64,000 nucleotides of DNA from an uncultured Lachnospiraceae bacterium (GCA_944381635.1 CALWLY010000001.1:186001-250000); one strand, 5' to 3'; counted from the stretch's first letter, positions 33,778-48,758 are shown. Notes: generated by a model not told the origin, from the letters alone. Made by a program: numbers and translations.

Positions 33778-34276
33778 TTATGGAAAAGTTTTATATGAAC
33801 TCGCCGTGCAGCCTGAGGAAGTAAAGAAACTGAGAGAGATGAACGAGCAGATTTCGGAGCTGGAAGAGGTTTTTGCCAGCCCGGTCATTCCGTTCCCGCG
33901 AAAAGAAATGCTTGCGGATAAAATTTTTGACGGGGCAGGTTTTTCCGCCCACATGAAAAACTTTTTCAAAGTGCTGGTAAAGCAGAACGATGTGGATCTG
34001 TTAGGTGAGATTTGCAGAGCATATCAGGAATATTATAATGAACAAAATTCTATTGTCACCGCGAAATTAACATATGTGGTGCCTCCAAACGAAGCGCAGA
34101 AGGAGAAAATCCGGCGCTTTTTATGCAGCAGTCAGCATGCCAAAAGTGTTGATCTGGAGGAAAGTACGGATGCCGGCCTGATCGGCGGTTTTACCATCCG
34201 TATCAAAGATAAAGAACTGGATTACAGCCTGAAAGGGCGTATCCGGAAGCTGCAGCAACAATTAGTCCGGAGGTGA
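33758..34276 (+). CDS. atpH: F-type ATP synthase subunit delta
   Basis: A start at ATG 33758 ([15 protein letters not shown]) matches family N-termini better than GTG 33749. The 172-residue protein has the helical N-terminal domain and the C-terminal signature [16 protein letters not shown] near 132. It links the stator stalk to the top of the alpha/beta head. Five bases separate it from atpA. Confidence 0.93.
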   Translation: MTQTSINYGKVLYELAVQPEEVKKLREMNEQISELEEVFASPVIPFPRKEMLADKIFDGAGFSAHMKNFFKVLVKQNDVDLLGEICRAYQEYYNEQNSIVTAKLTYVVPPNEAQKEKIRRFLCSSQHAKSVDLEESTDAGLIGGFTIRIKDKELDYSLKGRIRKLQQQLVRR

Positions 34277-34281
34277 ACAGG

Positions 34282-35790
34282 TTGAGTGCAATCAATTCAG
34301 AAGAAATTATTTCGATTCTGAGAGAAGAAATAGAAAATTATGAAAGCATGAGTCAGGCTCAGGAAGTGGGAAACGTTATCTGGGTAGGTGACGGAATTGC
34401 CACAGTCTATGGCATTGACCATGCGATGTATGGAGAGATTGTAACCTTCGAAAATGGTCTCAAGGGAATGGTGCAGGATATCCGCAGAAACGAAGTGGGC
34501 TGCATTATTTTCGGAAGAGATACTGAAATCAAAGAAGGTACAAAAGTTATAAGAACCAAAAAGAAAGCCGGGATTCCGGTAGGAGAATCTTATATAGGAA
34601 GAGTTGTGGATGCCCTTGGCGCTCCCATCGACGGAAAAGGCGAGATCAGCGCCGGCGAATATCGTCCCATTGAGCAGGAGGCTCCTGGAATCATCGACCG
34701 TAAGTCTGTTTCCGTTCCGCTGGAAACCGGTATTCTGGCAATCGACTCCATGTTCCCCATTGGACGGGGACAGCGTGAGCTGATCATTGGAGACCGTCAG
34801 ACCGGTAAGACTGCCATTGCCATTGATACCATCCTGAATCAGAAAGGAAAGGATGTTATCTGTATTTATGTGGCGATCGGGCAGAAGGCGTCTACTGTGG
34901 CCAAAATGGTTTCCACACTGGAAAAATACGGGGCTATGGATTATACGATCATTTTCAGCGCTACAGCCAGCGACTGTGCGCCCCTTCAGTATATCGCTCC
35001 TTATTCTGGAACAGCGATGGCGGAATATTTTATGCATAAGGGAAAAGACGTGCTCATTGTTTACGATGATCTGAGCAAACACGCAGTGGCTTATCGTGCT
35101 CTTTCTCTGCTTTTGGAACGTTCTCCGGGACGTGAAGCTTATCCGGGGGATGTTTTCTATCTCCATTCCAGACTGCTGGAGCGTTCCAGCCGTTTAAGCG
35201 ATGAGTTAGGAGGCGGTTCGATTACAGCTTTGCCTATTATTGAGACGCAGGCAGGGGACGTTTCCGCTTATATTCCCACGAACGTTATTTCCATTACTGA
35301 CGGACAGATCTTTTTGGAGACGGATCTGTTCTTTGCAGGAAATCGTCCTGCGGTCAACGTAGGTCTTTCCGTGTCCCGTGTAGGCGGTGCAGCTCAGACG
35401 AAAGCCATGAAAAAGGCCAGTGGAAGTATCCGTATCGATTTGGCTCAGTACCGTGAAATGGAAGTGTTCACACAGTTTAGTTCTGATCTGGATGCGTCTA
35501 CAAAAGCCCAGCTTCAATATGGAAAAACTTTGATGGAGCTGTTAAAACAGCCTTTGTGCAATCCGCTGTCTCTCCATGAGCAGGTTATTACCTTGTGGAC
35601 AGCCACTCACAAGATTTTCCAGGATGTTGATATCAAAAACGTGAAATCCTTCCAGATGGATATGCTGGCCTTCTTTGACAGGGAGCATGCGGAAATCGGA
35701 AAAGAGATCGAAGAGAAAAAAATTCTGTCTGATGAACTGGCGGCACAGATTATCAGCGCAGCAGAAGAATATAAAAAGAGCAGAAGCTGA
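34282..35790 (+). CDS. atpA: F-type ATP synthase subunit alpha
   Basis: The TTG at 34282 is preferred over a GTG at 34273 because GGAGG (34269-34273) lies eight bases upstream of it. The 502-residue protein has the beta-barrel N-terminus, Walker [14 protein letters not shown] near 170, and the [20 protein letters not shown] segment near 300 with the alpha-specific arginine region [17 protein letters not shown]. It forms the non-catalytic nucleotide sites of F1. Confidence 0.95.
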   Translation: MSAINSEEIISILREEIENYESMSQAQEVGNVIWVGDGIATVYGIDHAMYGEIVTFENGLKGMVQDIRRNEVGCIIFGRDTEIKEGTKVIRTKKKAGIPVGESYIGRVVDALGAPIDGKGEISAGEYRPIEQEAPGIIDRKSVSVPLETGILAIDSMFPIGRGQRELIIGDRQTGKTAIAIDTILNQKGKDVICIYVAIGQKASTVAKMVSTLEKYGAMDYTIIFSATASDCAPLQYIAPYSGTAMAEYFMHKGKDVLIVYDDLSKHAVAYRALSLLLERSPGREAYPGDVFYLHSRLLERSSRLSDELGGGSITALPIIETQAGDVSAYIPTNVISITDGQIFLETDLFFAGNRPAVNVGLSVSRVGGAAQTKAMKKASGSIRIDLAQYREMEVFTQFSSDLDASTKAQLQYGKTLMELLKQPLCNPLSLHEQVITLWTATHKIFQDVDIKNVKSFQMDMLAFFDREHAEIGKEIEEKKILSDELAAQIISAAEEYKKSRS

Positions 35791-35837
35791 ATTCCGGTGG
35801 GGAATTCAGAGGTTCTTTTGGAAAGGAATGGATAGAA

Positions 35838-38155
<2,318 letters not shown>

Positions 38156-38177
38156 AACCGGATAGGAGCGGATAGCT

Positions 38178-38585
38178 ATGAATACCTTTGGACTGAACAT
38201 TATTGCCAGTGATAAGGATTTTTATCATGGACGCGGAAGTTTTATTGTGCTCCCTGAAAAGTCAGGGGAGTTTGCCATCATGGCACATCACGCCAATATG
38301 ATGATGGCTATCGTTCCGGGAGAGATGCGCTATACCACAGAAGACGGAGAGACCCATGTGGTTGCAGTAGGCGGAGGCCTTGTACAGGTGATCAACAACC
38401 GTGTGACTGTTTTGGTAGATTCTATCGAACGGCCGGAGGATGTGGATCGAAAGAGGGCTGAGGAAGCGCTGGAGCGTGCAAAGGAACAGCTCAGGCAGAA
38501 ACAGAGCATGGAAGAATATTATATTTCCAAAGCATCTCTTGCCAGAGCCATGACACGTTTGAAACTCACTGGAAAATATAAATAA
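38178..38585 (+). CDS. atpC: F-type ATP synthase subunit epsilon
   Basis: The 135-residue protein has the N-terminal beta-sandwich (FGLNIIASDKDFYHGRG, then GEFAIMAHHANMMMAIVPG) and two C-terminal helices (RKRAEEALERAKEQLRQK region) that can inhibit hydrolysis. It closes the operon, which is followed by a terminator. The gene order a-c-b-delta-alpha-gamma-beta-epsilon is the standard bacterial one; no atpI was seen. Confidence 0.94.
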   Translation: MNTFGLNIIASDKDFYHGRGSFIVLPEKSGEFAIMAHHANMMMAIVPGEMRYTTEDGETHVVAVGGGLVQVINNRVTVLVDSIERPEDVDRKRAEEALERAKEQLRQKQSMEEYYISKASLARAMTRLKLTGKYK

Positions 38586-38679
38586 AAAATTTTGCACCTG
38601 AAATTTTAATCTTGGCTCATGAGCAATTTCGGGTTGTGCAGACAAATTCGAGTTATGCATACAATGCATACAAATGGAA

Positions 38680-38725
38680 AGCACCCGGGAACCTTTACAG
38701 ATTAGGGGGTTCCGGGTGCTTTTTG
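38680..38725. terminator. Terminator after the ATP synthase operon
   Basis: GCACCCGGGAACC and GGTTCCGGGTGC form a strong stem followed by TTTTT. It overlaps the end of the convergent crp-like gene. A weaker hairpin with GCAC / GTGC ends lies just before it at 38593-38640. Confidence 0.9.
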
Positions 38726-39427
38726 TGTGTCCGGAAATGAAATATCCGGATTTGCCTGCAGATACTTTTCTCTCAGTGTAAAGTTGTTTTTTTGAAAGGT
38801 AAGAAAACCTTCTTTGCGCAGTTTTCCAAGCTCTCTGGACATGGCGCTTCGTTCCACGGCAAGATAGTCAGCCAGCTGTTGTCTGTCGAAAGGAATGGAA
38901 AACTGTCTGCTTCCGTTGGCCAGTGCCTGCTCGGATAAATAGGAAAGAAGCTTTTCCCGGGTGGTGGGTCTGGACATATGCTCTGCCTTGTGGGAAAGCA
39001 TCAGGTTTTTGGCTGCTATTTGTGACAAAAGATTTTGAATAAGTCTCGTATGAAAGAGGCAAGTGTTGGAGCAGACGGTCAGCAGGCGTTTGACATCCAG
39101 GAAAAGAATTTCGGAATCCTCGCTGGCAGTCACATTTACCTCTAAAGGAATATTGGGAAGACAGGCGTAAGTTTCTCCAAACAAATGACCTGGACCAGCC
39201 TGTCCCATGACCGTTCGATTTCCCCAGAAATCTTCACGGACGATCAGTACCGAACCGGAAAGGACAATCCCCATGCAGGAAAGCGTTTCTCCGGCATGAA
39301 GAATCTGTTCTCCTTTTGCATAAACTTTCTGTCTGGGATTCAGGCATGAAAGCATAGAGTCAATATTTTGGGGAGAAATACCCGCAAAAAGGGGCAGGTC
39401 TGCAAGAAAATTTGCAGGATATGTCAT
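38702..39427 (-). CDS. Crp/Fnr-family transcriptional regulator
   Basis: The 241-residue protein has a cyclic-nucleotide-binding-like beta-roll (about 15-125; GEQILHAGETLSCMGIVLSG and PGHLFGETYACL) and a winged HTH near 165-225 (DRQQLADYLAVERSAMSREL, then LRKEGFL). No Fnr-type N-terminal cysteine cluster is present, so it is probably not an oxygen sensor of the Fnr kind. GGGAGG precedes the ATG. It converges on the ATP synthase operon. Ligand and targets are unknown. Confidence 0.9.
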   Translation of the reverse strand: MTYPANFLADLPLFAGISPQNIDSMLSCLNPRQKVYAKGEQILHAGETLSCMGIVLSGSVLIVREDFWGNRTVMGQAGPGHLFGETYACLPNIPLEVNVTASEDSEILFLDVKRLLTVCSNTCLFHTRLIQNLLSQIAAKNLMLSHKAEHMSRPTTREKLLSYLSEQALANGSRQFSIPFDRQQLADYLAVERSAMSRELGKLRKEGFLTFQKNNFTLREKYLQANPDISFPDTQKAPGTP

Positions 39428-39589
39428 AGTGATACCTCCCTTGTATCTTAGTATCTAAGTGCAGCATCGGACAAGTATGGGGAGTGAAAGTAAGACAGAA
39501 AGAAACGGATTCCTTTCTTTGCTGAAGGCTTTGCCGCGAAGTATCGATGCAATCAAAATAATTTTATCATAGGATAAGAAGAGAAGCAA

Positions 39590-39700
39590 AAAGTGCTGCA
39601 AAAACCGGATAGATGATATCTGCCCTCTATAGTTCTGCTTTGAAACCAGCAGTTATAGAAATGGCTGACAGATGTCACTTCGAAGTTTTTGCAGCACTTT
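39590..39700. repeat. 111-bp foldback element with 16-bp perfect ends
   Basis: AAAGTGCTGCAAAAAC at 39590 is exactly inverted at 39685-39700. Inside, GATATCTG/CAGATGTC and CTATA..CTGCT/AGCAG..TATAG continue the pairing, so the whole element is one nested hairpin. It shares GTGCTGCAAAA ends and plan with 7996-8115. Repeat copy C begins 4 bases after it. The remaining parts of the 39428-39916 gap show nothing further. Confidence 0.75.
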
Positions 39701-39703
39701 CTC

Positions 39704-39830
39704 ATACGATAGGAAACTTCATTTCCTATCGTATAAAAAAGACGCTCCGCTGTGGATGCGCACTTCGCGCTCAAGGAAAATGGTTGCTGACGCAACCGCG
39801 CTTCGGCGCGAGTGTGCGCTAGGGCGCACA
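39704..39830 (+). repeat. Dispersed structured repeat, copy C
   Basis: Head hairpin ATACGATAGGAAA-CTTCA-TTTCCTATCGTAT, then GACGCTCCGCTGTGGATGCG, CACTTCGCGC, GTTGCTGACGCAAC, GCGCTTCGGCGCGAGT and the end hairpin GTGCGCTAGGGCGCAC. It is nearly identical in its head and body to copy F. Confidence 0.9.
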
Positions 39831-39916
39831 TTTTCTCATTTCATACAGTTTTAGAAAAGAAAATTTTCTTCCTCATCCAATAGGGAGGAATGTCCTATCA
39901 GATGAGAAAGACTGAA

Positions 39917-40498
39917 TCAGTAACGGAATTCCTGGGCGAAATATAATTTCTTTCCGTCTGTGTAGATGGCGATAGCGACTTTTGTGAAAGTAGGATACAA
40001 GATATTTTCTTTGTGAGTAGGAGAAGCCATCCATGCTTTCATAACGTCTGAGGCGCTGTTATAACCAAAAGCCAGATTTTCGCCATGCATAATTTGTGCG
40101 TTGACGGTGTACCAGGGGGAACCGTTAGGGCGTGTATGCGAAAAGGAAGTGGAACATTCCTGAGCCCGTACGGCAGCAGCAAGTTCCAGGGTAGAATCCC
40201 ATGTAAGAGGGCTAAGTCCTGCATTGGCCCTTTCCTGATTCATCAAATTAAAAGTTTCTGTTGCCAGATTTTTCAGACGTGCCAGCTCTTCCGGATCGTC
40301 TGAGTTTACAGAGGAGCCAAGAGGCGGTTCCTCTTCCATAATAGTTACAGTGTCGAAATCAATGGTGTCATATTCACGGAAACCGGATTCATCGTCAATA
40401 CCGGCAGATGCCTGATCCGAAATATCTTTGCCGCATGCGGAAACGAAAAGCATGCATAAAGTGAGGAGCAGACATAAAAAAATACTTTGTTTTCTCAT
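39917..40498 (-). CDS. CAP-domain (SCP/YkwD-like) lipoprotein
   Basis: The 193-residue protein has a lipoprotein signal ending FVSAC (Cys22), an acidic linker to about residue 65, and a CAP domain (about 75-193) with LAAAVRAQECSTSFSHTRPN, GENLAFGY and WMASPTHKENILYPTFTKVA. The His of SHTRP, Glu of GENLA, and His of SPTHKENIL match the conserved CAP cavity residues. It is exposed on the outer membrane face. CAP proteins of this kind are linked to spore coats and cell-surface biology, but the activity is unknown. AGAGGA precedes the ATG. Confidence 0.88.
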   Translation of the reverse strand: MRKQSIFLCLLLTLCMLFVSACGKDISDQASAGIDDESGFREYDTIDFDTVTIMEEEPPLGSSVNSDDPEELARLKNLATETFNLMNQERANAGLSPLTWDSTLELAAAVRAQECSTSFSHTRPNGSPWYTVNAQIMHGENLAFGYNSASDVMKAWMASPTHKENILYPTFTKVAIAIYTDGKKLYFAQEFRY

Positions 40499-40700
40499 TT
40501 TTCCATCCTCTTTTGCTTATTTAATAATGATTTCATCCGACTGCACGGATAATGTAAAGTAATTGTTGTCATCATATTAGCATAGAAATTCTGAATATAC
40601 AATAGGGGCGTTTCATTTTTTTGAAAAAATATCAAAATAATAAAAGGATGAAACGATTTGAAGCCCAAAATAAAAAAATGAAAAATTATAAAAAAAACTG

Positions 40701-40729
40701 TTGACTTTTTATAACCGGATGAATATAAT
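40701..40729 (+). promoter_or_regulatory. Promoter of tRNA-Arg(ACG)
   Basis: TTGACT and a perfect TATAAT spaced by 17 bases, 43 bases before the tRNA. The AT-rich gap 40499-40700 before it shows nothing else. Confidence 0.85.
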
Positions 40730-40771
40730 AATTATTGTTGTCGGGCACGAGCCCACGGCAAAATAAAAAAT

Positions 40772-40845
<74 letters not shown>

Positions 40846-40850
40846 CTGTA

Positions 40851-40881
40851 AAAAGCAGTGACATATGTCACTGCTTTTTTT
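40851..40881 (+). terminator. Terminator after tRNA-Arg(ACG)
   Basis: AAAGCAGTGACATATGTCACTG is a near-perfect palindrome, followed by CTTTTTTT. Repeat copy D begins at its U-tract. Confidence 0.92.
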
Positions 40882-41181
40882 GTGCAATAGGAAAGTTCTT
40901 TCCCTAACGTAGCGTCGGTGTACAGGGGGCAATACGGTCAAAAATAGCTGCCTTTGCGTCTCTGCTGCGTTACTTTCGCTCCGCGTACGTCCAGTACGCT
41001 GACTGAGGATAACGTGGAAAACAGGCGAATTTACAGGACTGAGGCGTATTGTCCCCCTGTACACCGACGCTAAAAAAAAGACGTTCCGATGTGGATGCAC
41101 ACTCAGCGCGCAGGCAATCAGAGATTGCCCGGCAGATATTGCCTGTCGGCAACCGCCCCAGCGCGATTGTGCGGTAAAGAG
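40882..41181 (+). repeat. Dispersed structured repeat, copy D, interrupted
   Basis: The head GCAATAGGAAAGTTCTTTCC ends at 40909. The body resumes after 41072 with AAAAAAAGACGTTCCGATGT, then GGATGCACACTCAGCGCG, the hairpin GGCAATCAGAGATTGCC, CGGCAACC and GCGCGATTGTGCG. The two parts are separated by a 163-bp inserted element. Confidence 0.85.
40910..41072. mobile_element. MITE-like element with about 27-bp terminal inverted repeats and TA ends
   Basis: The left end TAGCGTCGGTGTACAGGGGG plus CAATACG is inverted at the right end (CGTATTGTCCCCC, then TGTACACCGACGCTA) with one single-base indel. The element is bounded by TA on both sides, and one TA fits the uninterrupted sequence of copies C and F at this spot. 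It has no coding potential. TA duplication is characteristic of IS630/Tc1-mariner type transposases, so it is probably moved in trans. Confidence 0.85.
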
Positions 41182-41237
41182 GAAATATTTCACAGAGCAA
41201 TTTGCCCCGGGCGGAGGATCTTGCAAGACAGAGCTTA

Positions 41238-42116
41238 TCAGCCTGCCCGATATAGTTTTCGGTAAGCGCCCGGAGCCATTCCTTCCTTATTTTTAAAGGC
41301 AATGCAGAAATTATTTATGCTCTGAAAACCGCAGGCATAGGCGATTTCCTCTATGGTCATCCCGGTAGTGCGAAGATAAAAACGGGCGGAGTTTAAGCGC
41401 AGATTCAAGAGATATTGATGAGGCGTAACACCGCAGTATTTTTTGAAACTGCGGATAAAATGACAGGGAGTTAAAGAAACCATATCTGCCAGCAAAGACA
41501 CCGACACATCTTCTGAAAAATGGACTCTCAAGTAGGCACATGCTTTTTCCATAGGGGCTTCCGGAATAGAGGCTTCAGAGGAAAACGGCAGATCAGGCGC
41601 AGGAGAAATACAGTCGGCCAGAAGTCTGGTCAGCAAACTGGTCAGGCGAATGTCCGAGGTGACCGCAGTCTCGGACAGGGGAGTGTAAAGAGAATAGAAA
41701 TCTTCGAAAACTGTCAGCAGTTGTTTGTGCGTAAGAGTGCACGGCTGCGGGCAGTTTTTTTTGTAGTACTGATAGTAATTTCTGGCAGAAGGTCCGTCAA
41801 AATGGACCCAACAAAATTCCAGCTGTTCATCCAGACTGCCGTAGGCATGGGAGGAGTAACAGTCCAGAAGAAAGAATTCCCTCTGGGAAAGAAAAACGGT
41901 TTTGGATTTGCCGTCATCGTCGTAAAGAGTTACAAAAGCGTTTCCGTGAAGAACAATAAGCAGAAGAAAGCTGTCGTAACGGCTTCTGGAAACCAGATAA
42001 TTGCTGTCGCAGAGGAAATGACCGACACAAAGAGGGAGAAGAAATGCATTTCCAGCCTCTGATGCGGGAGTGTAAAAACGGGTTTCGGAAACGGGAAAAA
42101 CAGATTCATTTTTCAT
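41238..42116 (-). CDS. AraC-family transcriptional regulator
   Basis: The ATG at 42116 with AAGGAGG upstream is the start; the longer open frame to 42221 is unsupported. The 292-residue protein has an N-terminal cupin-like sensing domain (about 20-150; HGNAFVTLYDDDG, LEFCWVHFDG) and a C-terminal pair of HTH motifs (from about 195: VSLLADMVSLTPCHFIRSFK and MTIEEIAYACGFQSINNFC). Regulators of this type usually respond to sugars. It is divergent from the URO-D/beta-galactosidase genes and is probably their activator. The 277-bp gap between them shows only AT-rich sequence. Confidence 0.92.
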   Translation of the reverse strand: MKNESVFPVSETRFYTPASEAGNAFLLPLCVGHFLCDSNYLVSRSRYDSFLLLIVLHGNAFVTLYDDDGKSKTVFLSQREFFLLDCYSSHAYGSLDEQLEFCWVHFDGPSARNYYQYYKKNCPQPCTLTHKQLLTVFEDFYSLYTPLSETAVTSDIRLTSLLTRLLADCISPAPDLPFSSEASIPEAPMEKACAYLRVHFSEDVSVSLLADMVSLTPCHFIRSFKKYCGVTPHQYLLNLRLNSARFYLRTTGMTIEEIAYACGFQSINNFCIAFKNKEGMAPGAYRKLYRAG

Positions 42117-42393
42117 ACAGGCCTCCTTAAATTGATTCCTTAAAATGACTTGTATCAATTTTATGATAATTTCCGGAATCTGGAAAGATAAAAAGCGCAA
42201 TTTTTTTATAAAAAACCGCAATTTTGACGGATGGCAGGAAAAGAAAATACTGGTTTAATAGAGATAGCGGAAGATAAGGAAACATCAAAATAAAGAAAAT
42301 GGGAAAATGAAAACATATTAAAATAAGGAAAATGCAAAAATTGAGAATTGCAGGATATCAAAAAGAAAATAGGAAAAAACAGGAGGAAATCTT

Positions 42394-43659
42394 ATGGAAA
42401 TCATAATAGGGGAAAAGGACCGGGAGATTTTAAGGGAAACGGCGAAAAAACAGTTGGATTATGCCAACATGGAGAGCAATCTGCAGAGAAAAAAGGAATG
42501 GTATCTTCACAATGAGCTGAAAGGCGAAAGGCCTATGATACAGTTGGAACTGGGAACCTTTGCCCACGAGATCATTCCGCAGAGACTTCGCTGCCAGGGA
42601 GAATTTGCCCGGATGGTGGAGCGGACTTTATACGAAAATTTTCTGAATCAGGAGCTGTTCGATGATGACAGGGTGACACCGGATTATTATCCCATGGCGT
42701 ATGATAAATTTTTTAATCTGTTCGACATTCCGGTAAAAGTGGAACACACGACGGATGAACAGGGCGGTGTGAGCGTTGGGCATCATTTCGTTTCTGTGAT
42801 AAAAGACCTTGGGGAAGACTATGGAAAGCTGAAAAAGAGTACCTTTGGCACGGACATGGACTCTACGCTGAAAAAGCAGCGCGTCATTGAAGAGGCCATC
42901 GGAGATATCCTGCCGGTGAAAATAAAGATGGATGGGCTCTACAGTGTGCCTACACAGATGATCGTACATATTATGAGTATGGAAGACATGATGTTTGCCA
43001 TGTATGACTATCCGGAATTATTTAAGGAAATGATGGATCGGATTGCGCAGGATACGCTGGAATATTTCCGCATGCTGGAGGAAAAGCGCCTGATTATGCC
43101 GACGACCTCTTTCGAAGGGGTCGGAAACGGAACCTGGGCTTTTACCCATGAGCTTCCGGGGTGGGAGGAATATGAAAAGCGTCCTCTGACAACCAAAGAT
43201 GTGTGGGGATTTATGGATTCTCAGGAAACTGTGGGCATTTCTCCGGAAATGTTTCAGGAATTTATTTTCCCGTGTTATGAAAAAATTGCGGGACAGTACG
43301 GCCTGCTTTCCTATGGATGTTGTGAACCGGTAGACCCAATCTGGGATAACTGCCTTTCCAAACTGACCAATTTGCGCAAACTTTCCATCTCTCCCTGGTG
43401 CAACGAGGAAGTAATGGGAGAAAAACTGGCGGGAAGCAAAGTGATTTATCATAGAAAGCCAAGCCCGAATTATCTGGGAGTGGACAGGATTCTGGATGAG
43501 GAAGCTTTTCGCGCTCATATCAGAAAGAGTCTTTTGGCTGCAAGAGGCTGCAAGATGGAAATTACCCAGAGGGATGTGTACACCATACACCGGAATGAGC
43601 AGAAGGCGAGACGTTATATTGAAATTATCCGGGAAGAAATTGAAAACAACTGGGTATAG
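42394..43659 (+). CDS. URO-D superfamily protein of unknown substrate
   Basis: The 421-residue protein belongs to the uroporphyrinogen decarboxylase superfamily (TIM barrel), but is longer than HemE and lacks its N-terminal RQAGR motif. The segment LSYGCCEPVDP near 307 resembles the metal-binding Cys region of the MtaA/CmuA methyltransferase branch. AGGAGGAAA precedes the ATG. Members of this group in gut Firmicutes occur beside glycoside hydrolases, and here it precedes a GH2 enzyme and is divergent from an AraC regulator. That suggests a role in sugar or demethylation metabolism, not haem synthesis. The reaction is not known. Confidence 0.75.
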   Translation: MEIIIGEKDREILRETAKKQLDYANMESNLQRKKEWYLHNELKGERPMIQLELGTFAHEIIPQRLRCQGEFARMVERTLYENFLNQELFDDDRVTPDYYPMAYDKFFNLFDIPVKVEHTTDEQGGVSVGHHFVSVIKDLGEDYGKLKKSTFGTDMDSTLKKQRVIEEAIGDILPVKIKMDGLYSVPTQMIVHIMSMEDMMFAMYDYPELFKEMMDRIAQDTLEYFRMLEEKRLIMPTTSFEGVGNGTWAFTHELPGWEEYEKRPLTTKDVWGFMDSQETVGISPEMFQEFIFPCYEKIAGQYGLLSYGCCEPVDPIWDNCLSKLTNLRKLSISPWCNEEVMGEKLAGSKVIYHRKPSPNYLGVDRILDEEAFRAHIRKSLLAARGCKMEITQRDVYTIHRNEQKARRYIEIIREEIENNWV

Positions 43660-43709
43660 AAAAGTTGCCCTAAAAGGAGGCTGTTTTTTCTACATTCAGA
43701 CAAGTTTGA

Positions 43710-46886
<3,177 letters not shown>

Positions 46887-46908
46887 TACGCCTGCAGAAA
46901 TCGGCAGG

Positions 46909-47007
46909 AAAAAGACCGTTGTGGATGCGCACTTAGCGGGGAGGCAAATCAGAGATTACCCGGCAGAGATTGCCCGACGGCAGCCGAGTGCGCTCTAGGG
47001 CGTACAC
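46909..47007 (+). repeat. Dispersed structured repeat, copy E
   Basis: AAAAAGACCGTTGTGGATGC, GCACTTAGCG, then AGGCAAATCAGAGATTACC, GGCAGAGATTGCCCGACGGC, and the end hairpin GTGCGCTCTAGGGCGTAC. It follows lacZ in the same orientation, after a small CCTGC..GGCAGG hairpin, and lacks the AT-rich head. Its 3' end overlaps the last codons and stop of the convergent MATE gene. Confidence 0.8.
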
Positions 47008-48401
47008 TTTTTCAGTTCCTTTCCTACAAGAATCAGCATGGTAACATAGCAGGCAGTGCCTCCGATAAAATTGGAGACAGGCTCAGCCAGAAAAACTCCG
47101 TTTACTGCATTTGGGAGTACCAGAGGCAAAATCAGAGTCAGTGGAATGACGATGATAACTTTCCGGAAAAGCGAGAAAAAGATTGCCTGTTTTGCTTTTC
47201 CCAGTGCGGTAAACACGCTCTGGCCTGCAAATTGTAAGGACATCATAAAAAAGCCGAAGTAATAAATCTGCATGGCAGGAACCGTGGCATTGATTAGGTC
47301 TGTCTCCGAACTGAAAATCCGTATAAAGAAGGTGGGAAAGACGTGAAGTATTCCCCAGGCCAGTGTGGTATAAGCGATACATACCAGAGACATAAAGCGG
47401 ATAGCCTGCCGGATGCGGCCATATTCCCTGGCACCGTAGTTAAAGCCGATGACAGGCTGAGCGCCGTTAGTAATTCCCGTTACCGGCATGGAAACGATTT
47501 CCCGGATGGAATTGATGATTGTCATGACACCCACATACAAATCGCCGCCGTAATGAGAAAGAGATGCGTTGCAGACAATCTGAACGGCGCTGTTGGTGAC
47601 AGACATGATGAATCCGGACATGCCAAGGCCGATGATGGATTTTACCAAAGAAGGCTTCAGCTTCATGGAAGAAAGCCGAATGCGAAGAATGGTTTTCTTT
47701 CCTGTCAGAAATTTTAAAGTCCAGGCGGCGGAGGCTGCCTGGGAAATAACGGTGGCGATGGCAGCCCCTTTTACACCCAGGTCAAAGACAAAAATAAAGA
47801 CAGGGTCCAAAATAATATTTAAGATGGCTCCGATTAAGACGGTGCACATGCCGATGCGGCCAAAGCCCTGAGAATTGATAAAACTGTTCAGGCCAAGCCC
47901 CAGCATGACAAATACAGTTCCCAGAAGATAGATGGAAAGATAGTCGTTGGCGTAGGGAAAAGTGGAATCGCTGGCGCCGAACAGGTACAAAAGCGGTTTT
48001 TTGAAAGCAAATCCAAAGACCATAAGAAGGGCTCCGGAGATAAGCAGCATGCAGAAGGAATTTCCAAGAATATTTTCTGCTTCTTTCAGGTTGCCTTTCC
48101 CGCGGGCAATGGAGCATAAAGGCGCCCCTCCCATTCCGAAAAGATTGGCGAAGGCAATGACGATCGTTATAATAGGAAGAGCCAGGCCCAGGCCGGTGAG
48201 AGAAAGCGTGGCATTTTCCGGCATCCGGCCGATATACATGCGGTCGATGACGTTGTAGAGAATGTTAATAAGCTGTGCCAGTGTCATGGGGATGGCCAGG
48301 GAGAGTATATTGGAAACAACACTTCCTTTGGAAAAATCATTTTTGTTTTCCGAAGAAAGTTCTTTTTTTCTGATGTCTTGCGTATTCTGGTTGTCTGTCA
48401 T
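46995..48401 (-). CDS. MATE-family efflux transporter
   Basis: The 468-residue protein has twelve predicted helices and MATE landmarks: a first helix with LAIPMTLAQLINILYNVIDRMYIGR, GMGGAPLCSIARGKG near 90, and a second-half repeat with PVTGITNGAQPVIGFNYGARE near 303. It exports cationic or drug-like compounds with H+ or Na+. It is convergent with lacZ. The last codons lie in repeat copy E. A promoter lies at 48506-48534. Confidence 0.92.
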   Translation of the reverse strand: MTDNQNTQDIRKKELSSENKNDFSKGSVVSNILSLAIPMTLAQLINILYNVIDRMYIGRMPENATLSLTGLGLALPIITIVIAFANLFGMGGAPLCSIARGKGNLKEAENILGNSFCMLLISGALLMVFGFAFKKPLLYLFGASDSTFPYANDYLSIYLLGTVFVMLGLGLNSFINSQGFGRIGMCTVLIGAILNIILDPVFIFVFDLGVKGAAIATVISQAASAAWTLKFLTGKKTILRIRLSSMKLKPSLVKSIIGLGMSGFIMSVTNSAVQIVCNASLSHYGGDLYVGVMTIINSIREIVSMPVTGITNGAQPVIGFNYGAREYGRIRQAIRFMSLVCIAYTTLAWGILHVFPTFFIRIFSSETDLINATVPAMQIYYFGFFMMSLQFAGQSVFTALGKAKQAIFFSLFRKVIIVIPLTLILPLVLPNAVNGVFLAEPVSNFIGGTACYVTMLILVGKELKKCTP

Positions 48402-48505
48402 AATTTGGGTCCTCGGTTTGTTTTTATTTTTGAAGGAAACAGGAGCAATGCCGAAGTCCGGATGGGAACCTTCGGTTTTAACTGCTTCCTTTTTCTGCTG
48501 TTTTT

Positions 48506-48534
48506 AGTATAAAACGATGGGAAATCCTTGTAAA
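48506..48534 (-). promoter_or_regulatory. Promoter of the MATE gene
   Basis: On the minus strand TTTACA and TATACT are spaced by 17 bases, about 105 bases before the start codon. Confidence 0.75.
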
Positions 48535-48729
48535 GAATGAGGTGGAGAACATTTCCGGGCAATGGACTGTATGCGGGCTGACGGCAGAAGGAATTTCGAA
48601 AGAAAGCACATACTGAAATGGATGGGAACAGGTGCCTGCTTGCGGCAGCCGGCGGGATAAAAACTCAATTTTTTCGGGAAAATTCATAAAATTTTCAGAA
48701 AATTTGCCTGTGAAAGCCGGGAAATTACC

Positions 48730-48758
48730 TTGTATGGCATTTCTTTTTATGCTATACT
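48730..48758 (+). promoter_or_regulatory. Promoter of the HAAS-domain protein gene
   Basis: TTGTAT and TATACT are spaced by 17 bases, about 100 bases before the start codon. Confidence 0.65.

Noticed and set aside
39553-39831. Short frames across the repeats near 39600-39850, and similar ones at 22181-22456 and 53004-53255
   Set aside because: They translate the dispersed repeat itself; the same peptide scraps recur at each copy and lack ribosome binding sites.
42394-43659. HemE (uroporphyrinogen decarboxylase) as the product
   Set aside because: The length and N-terminal motif do not fit and there are no haem genes nearby.
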